This document shows, one piece after another, positions 8,170-17,701 of a stretch of DNA of 64,000 bases. The stretch is taken from contig NZ_CP011509.1 in assembly GCF_001027285.1 (NCBI RefSeq), positions 3,790,501 through 3,854,500 on the forward strand. Reading direction: 5' to 3'. The position numbers and the translations under genes were made by a program. Below the pieces are notes generated by a model, which was not told where the DNA came from, made no database searches, and saw nothing but the letters and a program-made list of their open reading frames with translations. Each line of letters starts with the position of its first letter. The first letter of the stretch is position 1. The stretch comes from Archangium gephyra. GTDB taxonomy: Bacteria > Myxococcota > Myxococcia > Myxococcales > Myxococcaceae.

Positions 8170-9396
8170 ATGAAATCGGGACAAAGAAGAGCCAGTAAGC
8201 AAGTAAGCTCAAGAGAGGTCAAAGGGGCCAAGAAAGCAAGCGCTGGGCCTCCCTCCCGTGTGTATGTATCTCAGAACGATATTCCCTCCTGTTCATTGGA
8301 ACAGGCACTTCGTATTGCTAGAGCCATCGCGGATGACTATGCGCTGCAGCCGGCATCGCCGCTTCGCGTAGCTAGTGCTCTTGGTGTTCAGCCCGATTCT
8401 GGATCTTTCAGGCAAATATGTGGAGCTGCAATCGCCTATGGCCTGACCAAAGGTGGGGCTTACTCTCAAGAGATCGGCCTTGAGCAACTTGGCCAACGGA
8501 TCGTGCGTCCTCTGGATGAGGCTGATGGGCTGAGTGCTCGGCGTGAGGCACTTCTTCGCCCACGTGTTATCGGCGATTTCCTGCGAAAGTACGATGGTTC
8601 GAAGCTTCCTCGCGAGGAGATTGCCAAGAACGTGCTCCATGACATGGGTGTTCCGTTGGAGCGAACAGCAAAGACCTTTGAGCTGATAGTAGAGGGAGCT
8701 AGGGCTACCGGGTTGATTCAGCAGATAAATGGGACCCCCTACATTGAACTCGCTGGTGTTGCAGCACGGTCTCAGATGACTGCGAGTGACGCACAGCCAC
8801 CTCCGACTGCGCAGCCTGTTCCCTCTGCTGAGCCTGCTGGGGTAATTCCCAAGTTTGACGCTGCGGATGTCCGGCCTGTTGCTCCTATCGATCCCGAAGC
8901 GACCAGCGAGCACTTGAGCAGGAAGCGCCGCGTCTTTATCGCGCACGGGAAGAATAGGGCATTTATTGAACCGCTCAAGAAGCTTCTCGGTTTTGGTGAG
9001 CTGGAAGCTGTTGTGGCTACTGAGCGAGAAACGGTTTCAGTTCCTGTGCCCGACAAGGTCATGAAGGATATGAGGAACTGTGGAGCAGCAATCATTCATG
9101 TTGAAGATGAAGTGAGGCACAAGGATGCCGAAGGCGTTGAGCGCGTTGAGCTGAATCCAAATGTGCTCATCGAGATCGGAGTGGCCAGAGCACTCTACGA
9201 TTATCGGTTCATCCTTCTGGTGAAATCAGGGATCGAGCTTCCCTCGAATCTGCAGGGCCTGTATCAAGTGCGCTACGTGGGTGATCGTCTGGATGGTGAT
9301 GTCACTCTCAAACTCATGGAGGCCATACTAGACATTAAAAACCACCCTCTTCCAGTGGTTGATGGAGCCTCACAGGAGAATGGAACCGGGGAATAA
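8170..9396 (+). CDS. TIR-like (CAP12/Pycsar-effector type) nucleotide-binding protein, probable defence effector
   Basis: 408 residues. The ATG start has GGAGG 7 bases upstream and is preferred over an in-frame start 36 bases earlier. Residues ~30-200 form a helical/winged-helix-like region (SLEQALRIARAIADDYALQ, LPREEIAKNVLHDMGVPLER). Residues ~205-250 are a Pro-rich linker. From ~251 there is a TIR-like domain of the PF10137 type: RRVFIAHGKN, then ERVELNPNVLIEIGVARA with Glu335 in the NVxxE position expected for NAD-cleaving catalysis, and FILLVKSG. Relatives act as abortive-infection NADases triggered by cyclic nucleotides. No cyclase is adjacent. GC is clearly below that of its neighbours, a sign of transfer. 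Confidence 0.75.
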   Translation: MKSGQRRASKQVSSREVKGAKKASAGPPSRVYVSQNDIPSCSLEQALRIARAIADDYALQPASPLRVASALGVQPDSGSFRQICGAAIAYGLTKGGAYSQEIGLEQLGQRIVRPLDEADGLSARREALLRPRVIGDFLRKYDGSKLPREEIAKNVLHDMGVPLERTAKTFELIVEGARATGLIQQINGTPYIELAGVAARSQMTASDAQPPPTAQPVPSAEPAGVIPKFDAADVRPVAPIDPEATSEHLSRKRRVFIAHGKNRAFIEPLKKLLGFGELEAVVATERETVSVPVPDKVMKDMRNCGAAIIHVEDEVRHKDAEGVERVELNPNVLIEIGVARALYDYRFILLVKSGIELPSNLQGLYQVRYVGDRLDGDVTLKLMEAILDIKNHPLPVVDGASQENGTGE

Positions 9397-9456
9397 TTCA
9401 TTTCGCGTGCTCTGGATTTTGATGGATATCGGTTGGGGCTTTGGAATCTTTAGCAG

Positions 9457-9837
9457 ATGGAGGCCACGGTTTCACGTGGATGCAGATTGATGAGGCAACC
9501 TTCCTACCCAGTCTATGGCATCACTGCTGTCTGCTACGGTGATAGCAAGGACCACATAGTGGAAGTTAAGGCACATGCATCAGTTTCAAATGCACCAAAT
9601 GGTCCAGATGGACTGGTGAGCGAAGTGTTGAGGTTGAACCGAGACGAGGTGGTCTTTTGGATCAAGATGGGCATCACCTTCTACACCTTCACCATGCAGG
9701 GGAATGTAGCGACTCGTGGCGCAAAAATAGAACTCGTCGAGATCGGAGAAGAGACTTTCCTGCGCACTACACCCAACAAGATCCGTGGAGATAATCTCGG
9801 AAATCTGCCGACGTATGCCTGTATGACGCAATCGTAG
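9457..9837 (+). CDS. DUF3892-like small protein
   Basis: 126 residues, or 115 if the second in-frame ATG (at 9490) is used; neither has a strong ribosome site. The pattern YPVYGITAVCYGDSKDHIVE followed by VLRLNRDEVVFWIKMGITFY resembles DUF3892, a small domain of unknown function found in many genomes and often in accessory regions. No signal peptide or membrane segment is visible. It follows the TIR-like gene by 60 bases on the same strand and shares its low GC, so the two probably arrived together. The family call is by eye and tentative. Confidence 0.5.
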   Translation: MEATVSRGCRLMRQPSYPVYGITAVCYGDSKDHIVEVKAHASVSNAPNGPDGLVSEVLRLNRDEVVFWIKMGITFYTFTMQGNVATRGAKIELVEIGEETFLRTTPNKIRGDNLGNLPTYACMTQS

Positions 9838-9939
9838 GGCGAGAAGAGAATCGGGCGCGGATGGGTCTACTCCTAAAACTCAGCGCCTGGGCCTAAGCCA
9901 TCGGAACAAAGTCCTTTCAGGGGGGAGTGAGTCCGCCCC

Positions 9940-10000
9940 CCGGGCACGCTCTTCACGAAGTTGTCCAACTGTTGGACAAGTTTGGCGAGACCGTGCCCGG
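9940..10000. repeat. Nested palindromic element, copy 1
   Basis: A 19-bp perfect hyphenated palindrome TTGTCCAACTGTTGGACAA (9961-9979) sits at the centre of outer complementary arms CCGGGCACG (9940-9948) and CGTGCCCGG (9992-10000). A second copy with the same architecture but different outer-arm sequence lies at 19890-19952. The conserved core with compensating changes in the arms suggests a dispersed palindromic repeat (REP/MITE-like), or a protein-binding site that also folds as a hairpin. It lies between the DUF3892-like gene and the acyl-CoA synthetase. Confidence 0.75.
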
Positions 10001-10117
10001 AGGGGTCCCTCCTGCTTTCGAGCTGAGGGCAGACCCCTGTAAGAACTTGGTTCCTACGGCTTAGACGAGCATATAGGGGCTTGCACGAGCCAAAGGAGCG
10101 CGGGAAGGATCCGTGCC

Positions 10118-11758
10118 ATGTCCTCTCCTTCCTACGTCCACGGAACCAGCACCACCCCGCTGCTCGGGGAGACCATTGGCCACAACCTGCGCCGGACCGT
10201 CGAGCGGTATGGCGATCGCGAGGCGCTCGTCGTCGTCTCGCAGGGCTACCGCGCCACGTGGCGTCAGCTCTGGGACGAGACCACGAAGGTGGCCCTGGGT
10301 CTGCTGGCCTTCGGCGTGGAGAAGGGGGACCGGGTGGGCCTCTGGTCTCCCAACCGCTTCGAGTGGGTGGTGACGCAGTTCGCCGCGGCCCGCATCGGCG
10401 CCATCCTGGTGAACCTCAACCCCGCCTACAAGACGGCGGAGCTGGAGTACGCGCTCAACCAGTCCGGCACCAGCGTGCTGCTGCTCTCGCGCGGCTTCCG
10501 CCAGACGGACTACCGCAAGATGCTCGAGGAGGTGCGCCCGCGCTGCCCCCAGCTGCGCGTGTCCCTCGTCCTGGACGACGACTGGAAGCTGCTGCTGGAC
10601 AACGGCACCCGCGTGAGCGAGCGCACGCTCACGGACCGCGAGGCCACGCTCCAGTTCGATGACCCCATCAACATCCAGTACACGTCCGGCACCACGGGCT
10701 TCCCCAAGGGCGCCACGCTCAGCCACCACAACGTCCTCAACAATGGCTTCTTCGTGGGCGAGGCGCTGAAGCTCGGGGCGGAGGACCGGGTCTGCATCCC
10801 CGTGCCCTTCTACCACTGCTTCGGCATGGTGATGGGCAACCTGGCCTGTGCCTCCCATGGCTCCACCATGGTGATTCCGGGCGAGGCCTTCGAGCCGCTC
10901 GCGGTGTTGCAGGCGGTGGGCGCCGAGCGCTGCACCGCGCTCTACGGCGTGCCCACCATGTTCATCGCCGAGCTGGACCACCCGCGCTTCGGCGAGTTCG
11001 ACCTCTCCACGCTGCGCACCGGCATCATGGCCGGCTCGCCGTGCCCCATCGAGGTGATGAAGAACGTGCAGTCGCGCATGAACATGCGCGAGGTCACCAT
11101 CTGCTACGGCATGACGGAGACCTCGCCCGTGTCCACGCAGAGCGGGTTGGAGGATCCGCTGGACAAGCGCGTGGGCACCGTGGGCCGCGTGCACCCGCAT
11201 GTGGAGGTGAAGATCCTCGACGCGGCCACGGGCGCGGTGGTGCCCCGGGGCTCGCCCGGCGAGCTGTGCACGCGGGGCTACAGCGTGATGCTCGGCTACT
11301 GGAACAACCCCGAGGCCACCCGCACCTCCATCGACGCGGCCGGCTGGATGCACACCGGCGACCTCGCCACCATGGACGAGGACGGCTACGTGAAGATCGT
11401 CGGCCGCATCAAGGACATGATCATCCGCGGCGGCGAGAACGTGTACCCGCGGGAGATCGAGGAGTTCCTCCACACGCACCCCTCCGTCAGCGAGGCCCAG
11501 GTCATCGGCGTGCCCAGCGAGAAGTACGGTGAGGAGGTGATGGCCTGGGTGAAGCCCAAGCCCGGCGCCACCCTCACCCAGGAGGAGCTGGTCCGCTACT
11601 GCACCGGCCGCATCTCCACCTTCAAGATTCCCCGCTTCTGGAAGTTCGTGGACGAGTTCCCGATGACGGTGACTGGAAAAATCCAGAAATTCCGGATGCG
11701 AGAGGTGGCGGTGGCGGAGCTGGGGTTGCAGTCCGCGGCGGCGATCCGCACGGCCTGA
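10118..11758 (+). CDS. AMP-binding acyl-CoA synthetase (fatty-acyl-CoA ligase)
   Basis: 546 residues, typical for a medium/long-chain acyl-CoA synthetase of the adenylate-forming superfamily, which activates a fatty acid with ATP and CoA in the cytoplasm. The P-loop-like motif is [18 protein letters not shown] (~190). Further motifs are YGMTETSP (~330), the hinge and catalytic region [32 protein letters not shown] (~410-450), and C-terminal Lys in [12 protein letters not shown]. It is monocistronic with a short upstream leader. The chain-length preference cannot be read from the sequence. Confidence 0.92.
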   Translation: MSSPSYVHGTSTTPLLGETIGHNLRRTVERYGDREALVVVSQGYRATWRQLWDETTKVALGLLAFGVEKGDRVGLWSPNRFEWVVTQFAAARIGAILVNLNPAYKTAELEYALNQSGTSVLLLSRGFRQTDYRKMLEEVRPRCPQLRVSLVLDDDWKLLLDNGTRVSERTLTDREATLQFDDPINIQYTSGTTGFPKGATLSHHNVLNNGFFVGEALKLGAEDRVCIPVPFYHCFGMVMGNLACASHGSTMVIPGEAFEPLAVLQAVGAERCTALYGVPTMFIAELDHPRFGEFDLSTLRTGIMAGSPCPIEVMKNVQSRMNMREVTICYGMTETSPVSTQSGLEDPLDKRVGTVGRVHPHVEVKILDAATGAVVPRGSPGELCTRGYSVMLGYWNNPEATRTSIDAAGWMHTGDLATMDEDGYVKIVGRIKDMIIRGGENVYPREIEEFLHTHPSVSEAQVIGVPSEKYGEEVMAWVKPKPGATLTQEELVRYCTGRISTFKIPRFWKFVDEFPMTVTGKIQKFRMREVAVAELGLQSAAAIRTA

Positions 11759-11819
11759 CCCCCGGAGGGCGGGTTTTGCGCTCTAATGGAGCACCCCGCC
11801 CCCCCGGAGCTCCCCCACC

Positions 11820-12404
11820 GTGTCCTCCCCCTCCGCCCCCGGATTGGAGCAGCTGCTCACCCTCGCCACGCCCATGGATACGTGCCGTGGCCTGTTCTTC
11901 AACGGGGTCTTCGAGGCGGTGCGCTCGCTCGGGGGTGAGGAGGCCCGGGTGCGGTGCTACGGGGCGGTCGGGGAGAAGAAGTACGTCGACTTCTTCAGCT
12001 ACCCGGTGGCGGACTTCCTCAAGACCATCTTCAGCGCCGCGGAGGTGCTCGGCGGCCAGGGCGGGCGGTCCATGGTGCTGCGCCAGCTCGGGCGCCGGGC
12101 CACGGCGGACTTCCTCCACTCCACCGTGGGCAAGACGATGATGGCGCTGGCGGGGACGGATCCCCAGCGGCTGCTCGCGAGCTTCCCCAGTGCCTACCGC
12201 GCCTCGCTGAGCTACGGCGATCGCTCCGTGGAGCGGCTCGGGGAGAAGCAGGCGCGGCTGATGGCGCGCCGGGACTTCCTGCCGCTGGAGTACAACGAAG
12301 GCGTCCTCCACGCCGCGATGGAGCACTCCACGGCCCGGGATCTGGTGGTGCGGGGACGCCAGCTGGCACCGCTCGACGCCGACTACGACATCAGCTGGTC
12401 GTGA
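11820..12404 (+). CDS. DUF2378 / TIGR02265 family protein (myxobacterial paralogous family)
   Basis: 194 residues, GTG start preceded by GGAG. Hallmarks of the TIGR02265 family are visible: DTCRGLFFNGVFEAVRSLGG near the N terminus, a central KKYVDFFSYPVADFLK, and the C-terminal half RASLSYGDRSVERLGEKQARLMARRDFLPLEYNEGVLHAA. The family is expanded in Myxococcus and Stigmatella relatives, its function is unknown, and it shows a distant resemblance to haem-NO-binding-like folds. No signal peptide is present. It is the best lineage marker in the window. Confidence 0.82.
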   Translation: MSSPSAPGLEQLLTLATPMDTCRGLFFNGVFEAVRSLGGEEARVRCYGAVGEKKYVDFFSYPVADFLKTIFSAAEVLGGQGGRSMVLRQLGRRATADFLHSTVGKTMMALAGTDPQRLLASFPSAYRASLSYGDRSVERLGEKQARLMARRDFLPLEYNEGVLHAAMEHSTARDLVVRGRQLAPLDADYDISWS

Positions 12405-12565
12405 GCGGGTGAAGACGTGAGCAAGCACACTGACGGGAGCGCCTGGGAGAAGGGGCGCCCGTCCGGCTCCCCGCCCTGATACACCCGCGCCGCGCGACAT
12501 AATCCCACCCCTCCACCCGTTGCGTGGAGAGGGGGGGCCGGGCCCGAGGGAGACGCGAGGACGAC

Positions 12566-13831
12566 ATGGGTGTGAAGCTGCTGCTGGCAGGCTGGTACGG
12601 AGGCGATGAGCTCTTCTCGGCACCCGAAGCGCCCTGGCCCTGGCTGCGGCGGGTGGAGCGTTGGGTCCGGGGGGCGGCGGAGGAGCTGCTGGAGAGCTCG
12701 CGCACGGTGGAGGGCCCCCGGGGTCCCATCCTGTTCCTGCGCCTGCACCCGGCCGCCGAGGAGGTGGCCATCGTCGCCGCCGGGCAGGGGCGGGTGGTGG
12801 TCCTGGCCAATACCTCCATGGTGGGGCCGGGCTATCACCGCTACCTCTGTGATCTGCTCCACGCCCTGGGGGACGCGCTCCATGTGGACTGGGCGGACCC
12901 GGCCCTCACCGTGGCGGGAGTGGGAGACCCCACGGGGTATTTCCACACGGGGGACCCGAGTGACATCGCTCCTCGCATGCTTGCCTGGCTGGGGGCCATG
13001 GCGGGCCGGGTGCTGGAGTTCCGGAGACAGGGCCACTCGGGGGCCACGCTCTCGCTGCGTGCCGGACACGGCTTCGAGCATCCCGGTGCGCTGCTGACGC
13101 CCATGGGCCCGCGGGATGAGGCGTGGCTGCGCGCCGTGCACGAGGATCCACTGAGTGGCCGGGACATCTTCCCGTGGTGGGAGCCGGGCCAGGGCGCCTC
13201 GACGAAGCTGGGCCGGGCGTTGAGCCTCATCTGGACGGAGATGGTGTGGCGTCCGCCGTTGCTCGAGGAGGAGCGCCATCGCTTCCGCGAGGTGGCCCGG
13301 TTGCTGGAGTCCGCGTGGCGGGAGGCGCCGGAGCTGGCCTATCCCTGGCGCGAGTGGCAGCAGGTGCTGGGGTATCTCGGCGTGGGCGGCACGCTGGCGG
13401 AGAAGGTCTCGCGCCGCGCTGTCGAATCTCCCGCGGGGCCGCTCATCGGCTACCGGCGAGGCGCGGTGCAGGTGACGCTGCCGGAGGGCTGGGAGATCCG
13501 CATCCCCGGCTCGCTCGCCGAGCAGCGCCTGGCGGATGGGAGCTGGGTGGCGCGGGATCACCGCCGCAGCGTGCGCTTCGTGCCACTGCAGGATGACGTG
13601 CAAGGCATCGCGCCCGGCCCCGAGGAGTCGCTGCCCTACGAGTTCCAGCACCAGGGCGAGCGGGTGAGTGGACGGGCCACGCTGCATATGGAGCCGGGAG
13701 ACTGCCGGCTCACCGCGCTGTGCGAGGCCGGTGCGCACCGCGCTCTGTGTGTCGTCAGCTTCGACGATCCGGAGGAGCAGGATTGGGCGCTGGGGACGTG
13801 GCGCTCGCTGGACCACGCCGTGGCGGCGTGA
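12566..13831 (+). CDS. Hypothetical protein, ~420 residues
   Basis: 421 residues. The ATG is chosen for GAGG about 5 bases upstream; an in-frame extension upstream is Arg/Gly-rich and not convincing. The N-terminal half is a mixed alpha/beta region (KLLLAGWYGGDELF, RGPILFLRLHP, VAIVAAGQGRVVVLANTSMVGPG) and contains a possible Gly-rich turn. The C-terminal half has beta-rich stretches (VQVTLPEGWEIRIP, VSGRATLHMEPGDCRLTALC). There is no signal peptide and no recognised family. Codon use is typical of the host. It converges with the large surface-protein gene. Confidence 0.65.
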   Translation: MGVKLLLAGWYGGDELFSAPEAPWPWLRRVERWVRGAAEELLESSRTVEGPRGPILFLRLHPAAEEVAIVAAGQGRVVVLANTSMVGPGYHRYLCDLLHALGDALHVDWADPALTVAGVGDPTGYFHTGDPSDIAPRMLAWLGAMAGRVLEFRRQGHSGATLSLRAGHGFEHPGALLTPMGPRDEAWLRAVHEDPLSGRDIFPWWEPGQGASTKLGRALSLIWTEMVWRPPLLEEERHRFREVARLLESAWREAPELAYPWREWQQVLGYLGVGGTLAEKVSRRAVESPAGPLIGYRRGAVQVTLPEGWEIRIPGSLAEQRLADGSWVARDHRRSVRFVPLQDDVQGIAPGPEESLPYEFQHQGERVSGRATLHMEPGDCRLTALCEAGAHRALCVVSFDDPEEQDWALGTWRSLDHAVAA

Positions 13832-13855
13832 CGGCCTTGCACGCCGGGCGTCGGT

Positions 13856-16738
13856 TCACTTCGCCCGGGTGAGTGTGAGGGACAGGGTCCTGCCGTCCCG
13901 GCGGAGCATGAGCGTGCACGGGCTTCCGGGGGCTCCCAGCTCTCGCAGGCGGGCTTCACCCGGGTCGAGCACCGTGGCGCCATCGATCGCCGTCACCACG
14001 TCACCCACCCGCAGGTCTCCCGTCTCCGCACCCTCGGCGATGAAGCTGATGGTGACGTCGTTGCCGCTCATGCCGAAGGTGAGCCCCAGCCGTCCGGGCT
14101 CTACCCGCGTCGGGCCCAGGCTCCAGTCACCCAGGTCCCGTGTCTTCCCGGCGGTGATCGTCACCTGTCTGTCCACCAGCGCATGTCCCCGGCTCCAGAC
14201 GGTGACCCGGTGGGCCCCGGGCGCGAGGTCGTCGAGCTGGAAGCGTCCATCCTCGCCCGTCGTCGGTGAGCGGAGCCCGTCCACATCCACATAGGCCAGG
14301 CGGATGGGCGTGCCCGTTTTCGCGTCCAGCAGCCGCCCCGTGAGGCGGCCTCCGGCGTCTACCACCACCTCGACCCGGGCCGTGCCTCCCGGGGGAGTGG
14401 TGGTCTCCGCCTTGCCGGCGCGGCCGTCCGGCAGCGTGGCGGTGATGGCCACCCGGGACGCGAAGACGTCCTCGACGACGAACCGGTCTCCGGTGAACTC
14501 GAGCTGCTGTTGCGTGAGGAAGTCCTCGTCCTCGGTCCGCAGGGCCGTCACCAGCAGCGTGAAGCCGTTGACGGCACGGCCTCCCGCCGAGCGCACCGTG
14601 CCGGTCAGCCGCGCGCCCGGCTCCAACTGGAGGGTCACCGCCGTCCGCGTCGAGGGCACCGAGAGCAGATCCCCCCGCCGGCCACCGTTCGTCGCCCACA
14701 GGTGCAGCGCGTCGCTCCCCACTCCATCCACCACCAGCGTGGCCCGTCCGGACTCGTCGGTCAGCCGCTCGGCCAGGATGTTCGACCTCCCCGCCTCGCT
14801 GCCCATGACGGTGGCGCGCACGCTGGGGGCTCCGTTGGGCTCGAGCACCGTGACCACGATGGGCTTCTTCGCCGCGTGCAGCTCCAGCGCGACGTGCCGC
14901 GACTGGCCCGCCTTCAGCTCGATGACCTGCTCCTGGCTCTCGCTCTGGGCAGTGGCATCCGTCATCCACGCGCTGAGCTGGTAGCGGCCCGCGCCCACCC
15001 GCATCGACCAGGTGCCATTGGCGGAGGCCGGGACCTCGAGGCCCTCGGAGCGGGGCGCGCCGATCCGCTGGGCGAAGACCATGACGGGCCGGGCCGGCAA
15101 GCCGCCACCGGCCATGCGGACGGTCCCCTCGAGCACGCCCTCGTCGGAGAGCTGAAGCCGCACCCGTGCCGTCTGGCCCGGCTCGACCTTGACGGGCTCA
15201 CGGGCATTCACCGTGCTGCCCGTGCGCGCGGCGGCCACGTACACGTCTCCGGGTGGCATGTCCTCGAGGACGAATGCCCCCATCGCATCGGTCACCGTCG
15301 CAACGGCTCCCTCCATCGCGCCCCACTTGCGCTGGGGAGTGACCTGCACGCCCGCCAGGGGCTTCTTCTCCCCATCCACCACGCTGCCCTCGATGCGGCC
15401 ATTGGCGTCCAGCTCGGCGAGCAGCTCGAAGCGTTGTCCCTCCAGCACGGTGAGGCCCCGGCGCGAGAGCGCCTTGAAGCCCCGGGCCCGCACCGTCACG
15501 TCATACGCACCCGGGGCGAGCCCGTTCACCTCGAAGTGCCCATCGGCCCCGGAGCTGGCCTGGGCGATGTCACCCCGGTCTCCATGCGGGCCGAGGACGA
15601 TGGCCGCATCGGCGATGGGCTGGCCCGAGTCCTTGCGCCGCACCACGCCCACGAGGGAGGTGGGGGCTCCCAGCCGGATGCGCAGTCCCTCGAGCGTCAT
15701 CCCCGCCGCCACCACGAGCCGGCCAGCGGCCGTGCCCGTCTTGTCTCCCTTTCGCGCCGAGAGCTGGTAGGTGCCCGGGGGAACGTCGAGCGAGAAGCCG
15801 CCCCCGGCTCCCGTCACGCCCACCACGGCCTCGTCGGCGCCGAAGGCACTCACGCTGGCATCGGCGGCCGGCGTGCCATCGGCCTGCTCGACGAAGCCCG
15901 CGAGGAAGGCCGAGCCCTCCAGCTCGACCGCGACCCCCGAGGACGGCACGTGCACGCGCGCCAGCCGCTTGGGGGCGTGGCCCGGGGCCCGGGCGTCGAG
16001 CTGGTAGTCCCCCTGCGTCAGGCCCTCGAAGCGGAAGCTCCCGCGTGCATCGCTCACCGCCGAGAGGCGCTCCTCCTCGGGCGCCGAGGCCCGCGAGTAG
16101 AAGGAGCCGGAGAGTCTCGGAGTGAGGGTGAGCTCCACGAGCGGCACCGGGTTGCGCGAGGTCCGCTCCACCGTGGAGCCCTCGAGTCCCTGGCCCGCGT
16201 CGAGCGTCAGCCGGACCGTCGTGCTCGCCTCTCCCCGGGGCCGGGTGACCTCGGCTCTCGCTGGAGCGAGGCTCTCGGTCCGGGCCGCGACGAGGTAGTT
16301 GCCCGCACGCGCGGGCAGCACGGCCACGCCCGCCTCATCCGTGAGCCCGGTGCCAGCCAGGCGCCATGCGGGCTGGCCCGTGGTGGGCGCGTGCGCTCCT
16401 CGCAGGTACAGCGTCACCCGGGCGCCCGGGCGTGGGCCCGTGGGCGAGAGGACCTCGACGCGCAGGGTGCCTTCTTCCTCTCGCATGGGCTCGTCGATGA
16501 GGGGGGTGGCGCCGTCCATCGCGGCGTTCTCGTCCGGCCCACCCCTCCCGGGGAGATCGGCCGTGCCGGTCCCCTTTCCCGAGCGGCCCTTGTCCGGTGC
16601 GGAGCTCCGTTCCGCGGTGGCGTGTCCTCCCCGGACGGACGCAGCCTCCGGCGCCGACGCGCCGCGCCAGACGAGACCGACCACGAGCAGGAGCGTTGCT
16701 CCACCCACCACGACGAGTGCCGTTCGTTTCATGCCCAT
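13856..16738 (-). CDS. Exported protein with tandem carboxypeptidase-regulatory-like domains and C-terminal PDZ
   Basis: 960 residues. The N-terminal signal anchor is MKRTALVVVGGATLLLVVGLV. About eight repeats of the CarboxypepD_reg/Cna-B-like beta-sandwich follow (recurring patterns GSFRFEGLTQGDYQLDARAPG, GGFSLDVPPGTYQLSAR, GAFVLEDMPPGDVYVAA). The C terminus (~880-960) is a PDZ-like domain (LRVGDVVTAIDGATVLDPG). Such proteins are common on myxobacterial envelopes and are structural or adhesive; no protease domain is present. The start may be this ATG or one two codons later. It is divergent from the GIN-domain lipoprotein gene. Confidence 0.85.
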   Translation of the reverse strand: MGMKRTALVVVGGATLLLVVGLVWRGASAPEAASVRGGHATAERSSAPDKGRSGKGTGTADLPGRGGPDENAAMDGATPLIDEPMREEEGTLRVEVLSPTGPRPGARVTLYLRGAHAPTTGQPAWRLAGTGLTDEAGVAVLPARAGNYLVAARTESLAPARAEVTRPRGEASTTVRLTLDAGQGLEGSTVERTSRNPVPLVELTLTPRLSGSFYSRASAPEEERLSAVSDARGSFRFEGLTQGDYQLDARAPGHAPKRLARVHVPSSGVAVELEGSAFLAGFVEQADGTPAADASVSAFGADEAVVGVTGAGGGFSLDVPPGTYQLSARKGDKTGTAAGRLVVAAGMTLEGLRIRLGAPTSLVGVVRRKDSGQPIADAAIVLGPHGDRGDIAQASSGADGHFEVNGLAPGAYDVTVRARGFKALSRRGLTVLEGQRFELLAELDANGRIEGSVVDGEKKPLAGVQVTPQRKWGAMEGAVATVTDAMGAFVLEDMPPGDVYVAAARTGSTVNAREPVKVEPGQTARVRLQLSDEGVLEGTVRMAGGGLPARPVMVFAQRIGAPRSEGLEVPASANGTWSMRVGAGRYQLSAWMTDATAQSESQEQVIELKAGQSRHVALELHAAKKPIVVTVLEPNGAPSVRATVMGSEAGRSNILAERLTDESGRATLVVDGVGSDALHLWATNGGRRGDLLSVPSTRTAVTLQLEPGARLTGTVRSAGGRAVNGFTLLVTALRTEDEDFLTQQQLEFTGDRFVVEDVFASRVAITATLPDGRAGKAETTTPPGGTARVEVVVDAGGRLTGRLLDAKTGTPIRLAYVDVDGLRSPTTGEDGRFQLDDLAPGAHRVTVWSRGHALVDRQVTITAGKTRDLGDWSLGPTRVEPGRLGLTFGMSGNDVTISFIAEGAETGDLRVGDVVTAIDGATVLDPGEARLRELGAPGSPCTLMLRRDGRTLSLTLTRAK

Positions 16739-16933
16739 TCCATGGAGGTGACCGCGCAGCGGACAACGCGGGGCGCGCCGGGTTCCACGCCATCCCACTC
16801 GAGCCGGTATCACGCCCTCTTGGCAATACGGGAGGCGGAATTTTTCGCCGGGCCCGGTGACGGCTCCTGGCCGCCACGGTGTTTCAGTGGGCAGCGGCCG
16901 GCGTCACCGGCCAGGACACCTGGGGGTCGGAAG

Positions 16934-17686
16934 ATGAAGCGCATTTCTCGTGGGCTGTGGGTGGGCATGTCATGGCTGGTGGTGGCGGTGATGGGCTGTG
17001 GTGGCGGGCATCAGGTGGAGGGGAGCGGTCGGCTGGTGCAGGAGGATCGGCAGGTGCCCGAGTTCACGTCGCTCATCGTGGATGACGGTATCGAGACCAC
17101 GTTGGTGGTGGACCCGGACCAGCCCCGGAAGGTGCGAATGGTGGGGGACGACAACCTGGTGCGATTGGTGCGGACGGAGCTGGCGGGGACGGCGGGGCTC
17201 GTCATCGTCCACTTCCCCCCGGGATACCTGGGGAGCTGGAGCTCTCGTAACCCCCTGCGTGTGGAGGTGACGGTGCCGGAGCTTCGGCAACTCTCGTGCC
17301 GGAAAGGGGGGCCGGTGGACGTGAGCGGCCATGTCGTGGGCATCGACCGGGCCTTCACCCTGCAGTTGAGTGAGGGCGGCACGGCCAGGGTGCGGGGCCT
17401 CGACACCGGGTCCTTCTTCCTGGACGTGAGGGACGGAGGGGATGTGACGGTCGAGGGGCGCGCCACCAGGATGGAGAGCGCGATGTCCGGCGGTGGCGTG
17501 CTGAGGGCGCGCGAGCTCTCCGTGTCCGGTGCCACGCTCCTTTCCAGCGGTGGTGGCTCCACGGAGCTTCGGGTCTCCGGCTCGCTGAGCGTAACGGCCT
17601 CCGGTGGAGGCGCGGTGCGCATCATTGGCCGGCCCATGGTGCTTCAGCAGAACCTCAGCGACGGCTCGACGCTCAGCTTCGAGTAG
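16934..17686 (+). CDS. GIN-domain (DUF2807) lipoprotein
   Basis: 250 residues. The signal peptide has a lipobox (LVVAVMGC, Cys about residue 20), so the mature protein is probably membrane-anchored. The remainder matches the putative auto-transporter adhesin head GIN domain: a right-handed beta-helix-like repeat (SGRLVQEDRQVPEFTSLIVD, LRVEVTVPELRQLSCRKGG, then repeated S/G-rich strands ending SDGSTLSFE). The role is unknown, possibly surface adhesion. The ATG has a purine-rich GGGGGTCGGAAG just upstream. Confidence 0.83.
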   Translation: MKRISRGLWVGMSWLVVAVMGCGGGHQVEGSGRLVQEDRQVPEFTSLIVDDGIETTLVVDPDQPRKVRMVGDDNLVRLVRTELAGTAGLVIVHFPPGYLGSWSSRNPLRVEVTVPELRQLSCRKGGPVDVSGHVVGIDRAFTLQLSEGGTARVRGLDTGSFFLDVRDGGDVTVEGRATRMESAMSGGGVLRARELSVSGATLLSSGGGSTELRVSGSLSVTASGGGAVRIIGRPMVLQQNLSDGSTLSFE

Positions 17687-17701
17687 CCGCCGAGGCTTCC
17701 T

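Noticed and set aside
7860-8198. 112-codon plus-strand frame ahead of the TIR-like gene
   Set aside because: No domain, weak ribosome site and overlap with a far better-supported start; kept only as a note in the intergenic region.
11759-11790. Possible rho-independent terminator after the acyl-CoA synthetase (GC-rich stretch and GGGTTTTG)
   Set aside because: The stem is poor and the T run is only four bases.
14510-16933. Very long plus-strand open frame ahead of the GIN-domain lipoprotein start
   Set aside because: It is antisense to the 960-residue surface protein gene, has a reversed Arg/His/Ala-rich composition, and only its last 250 codons contain a real gene.
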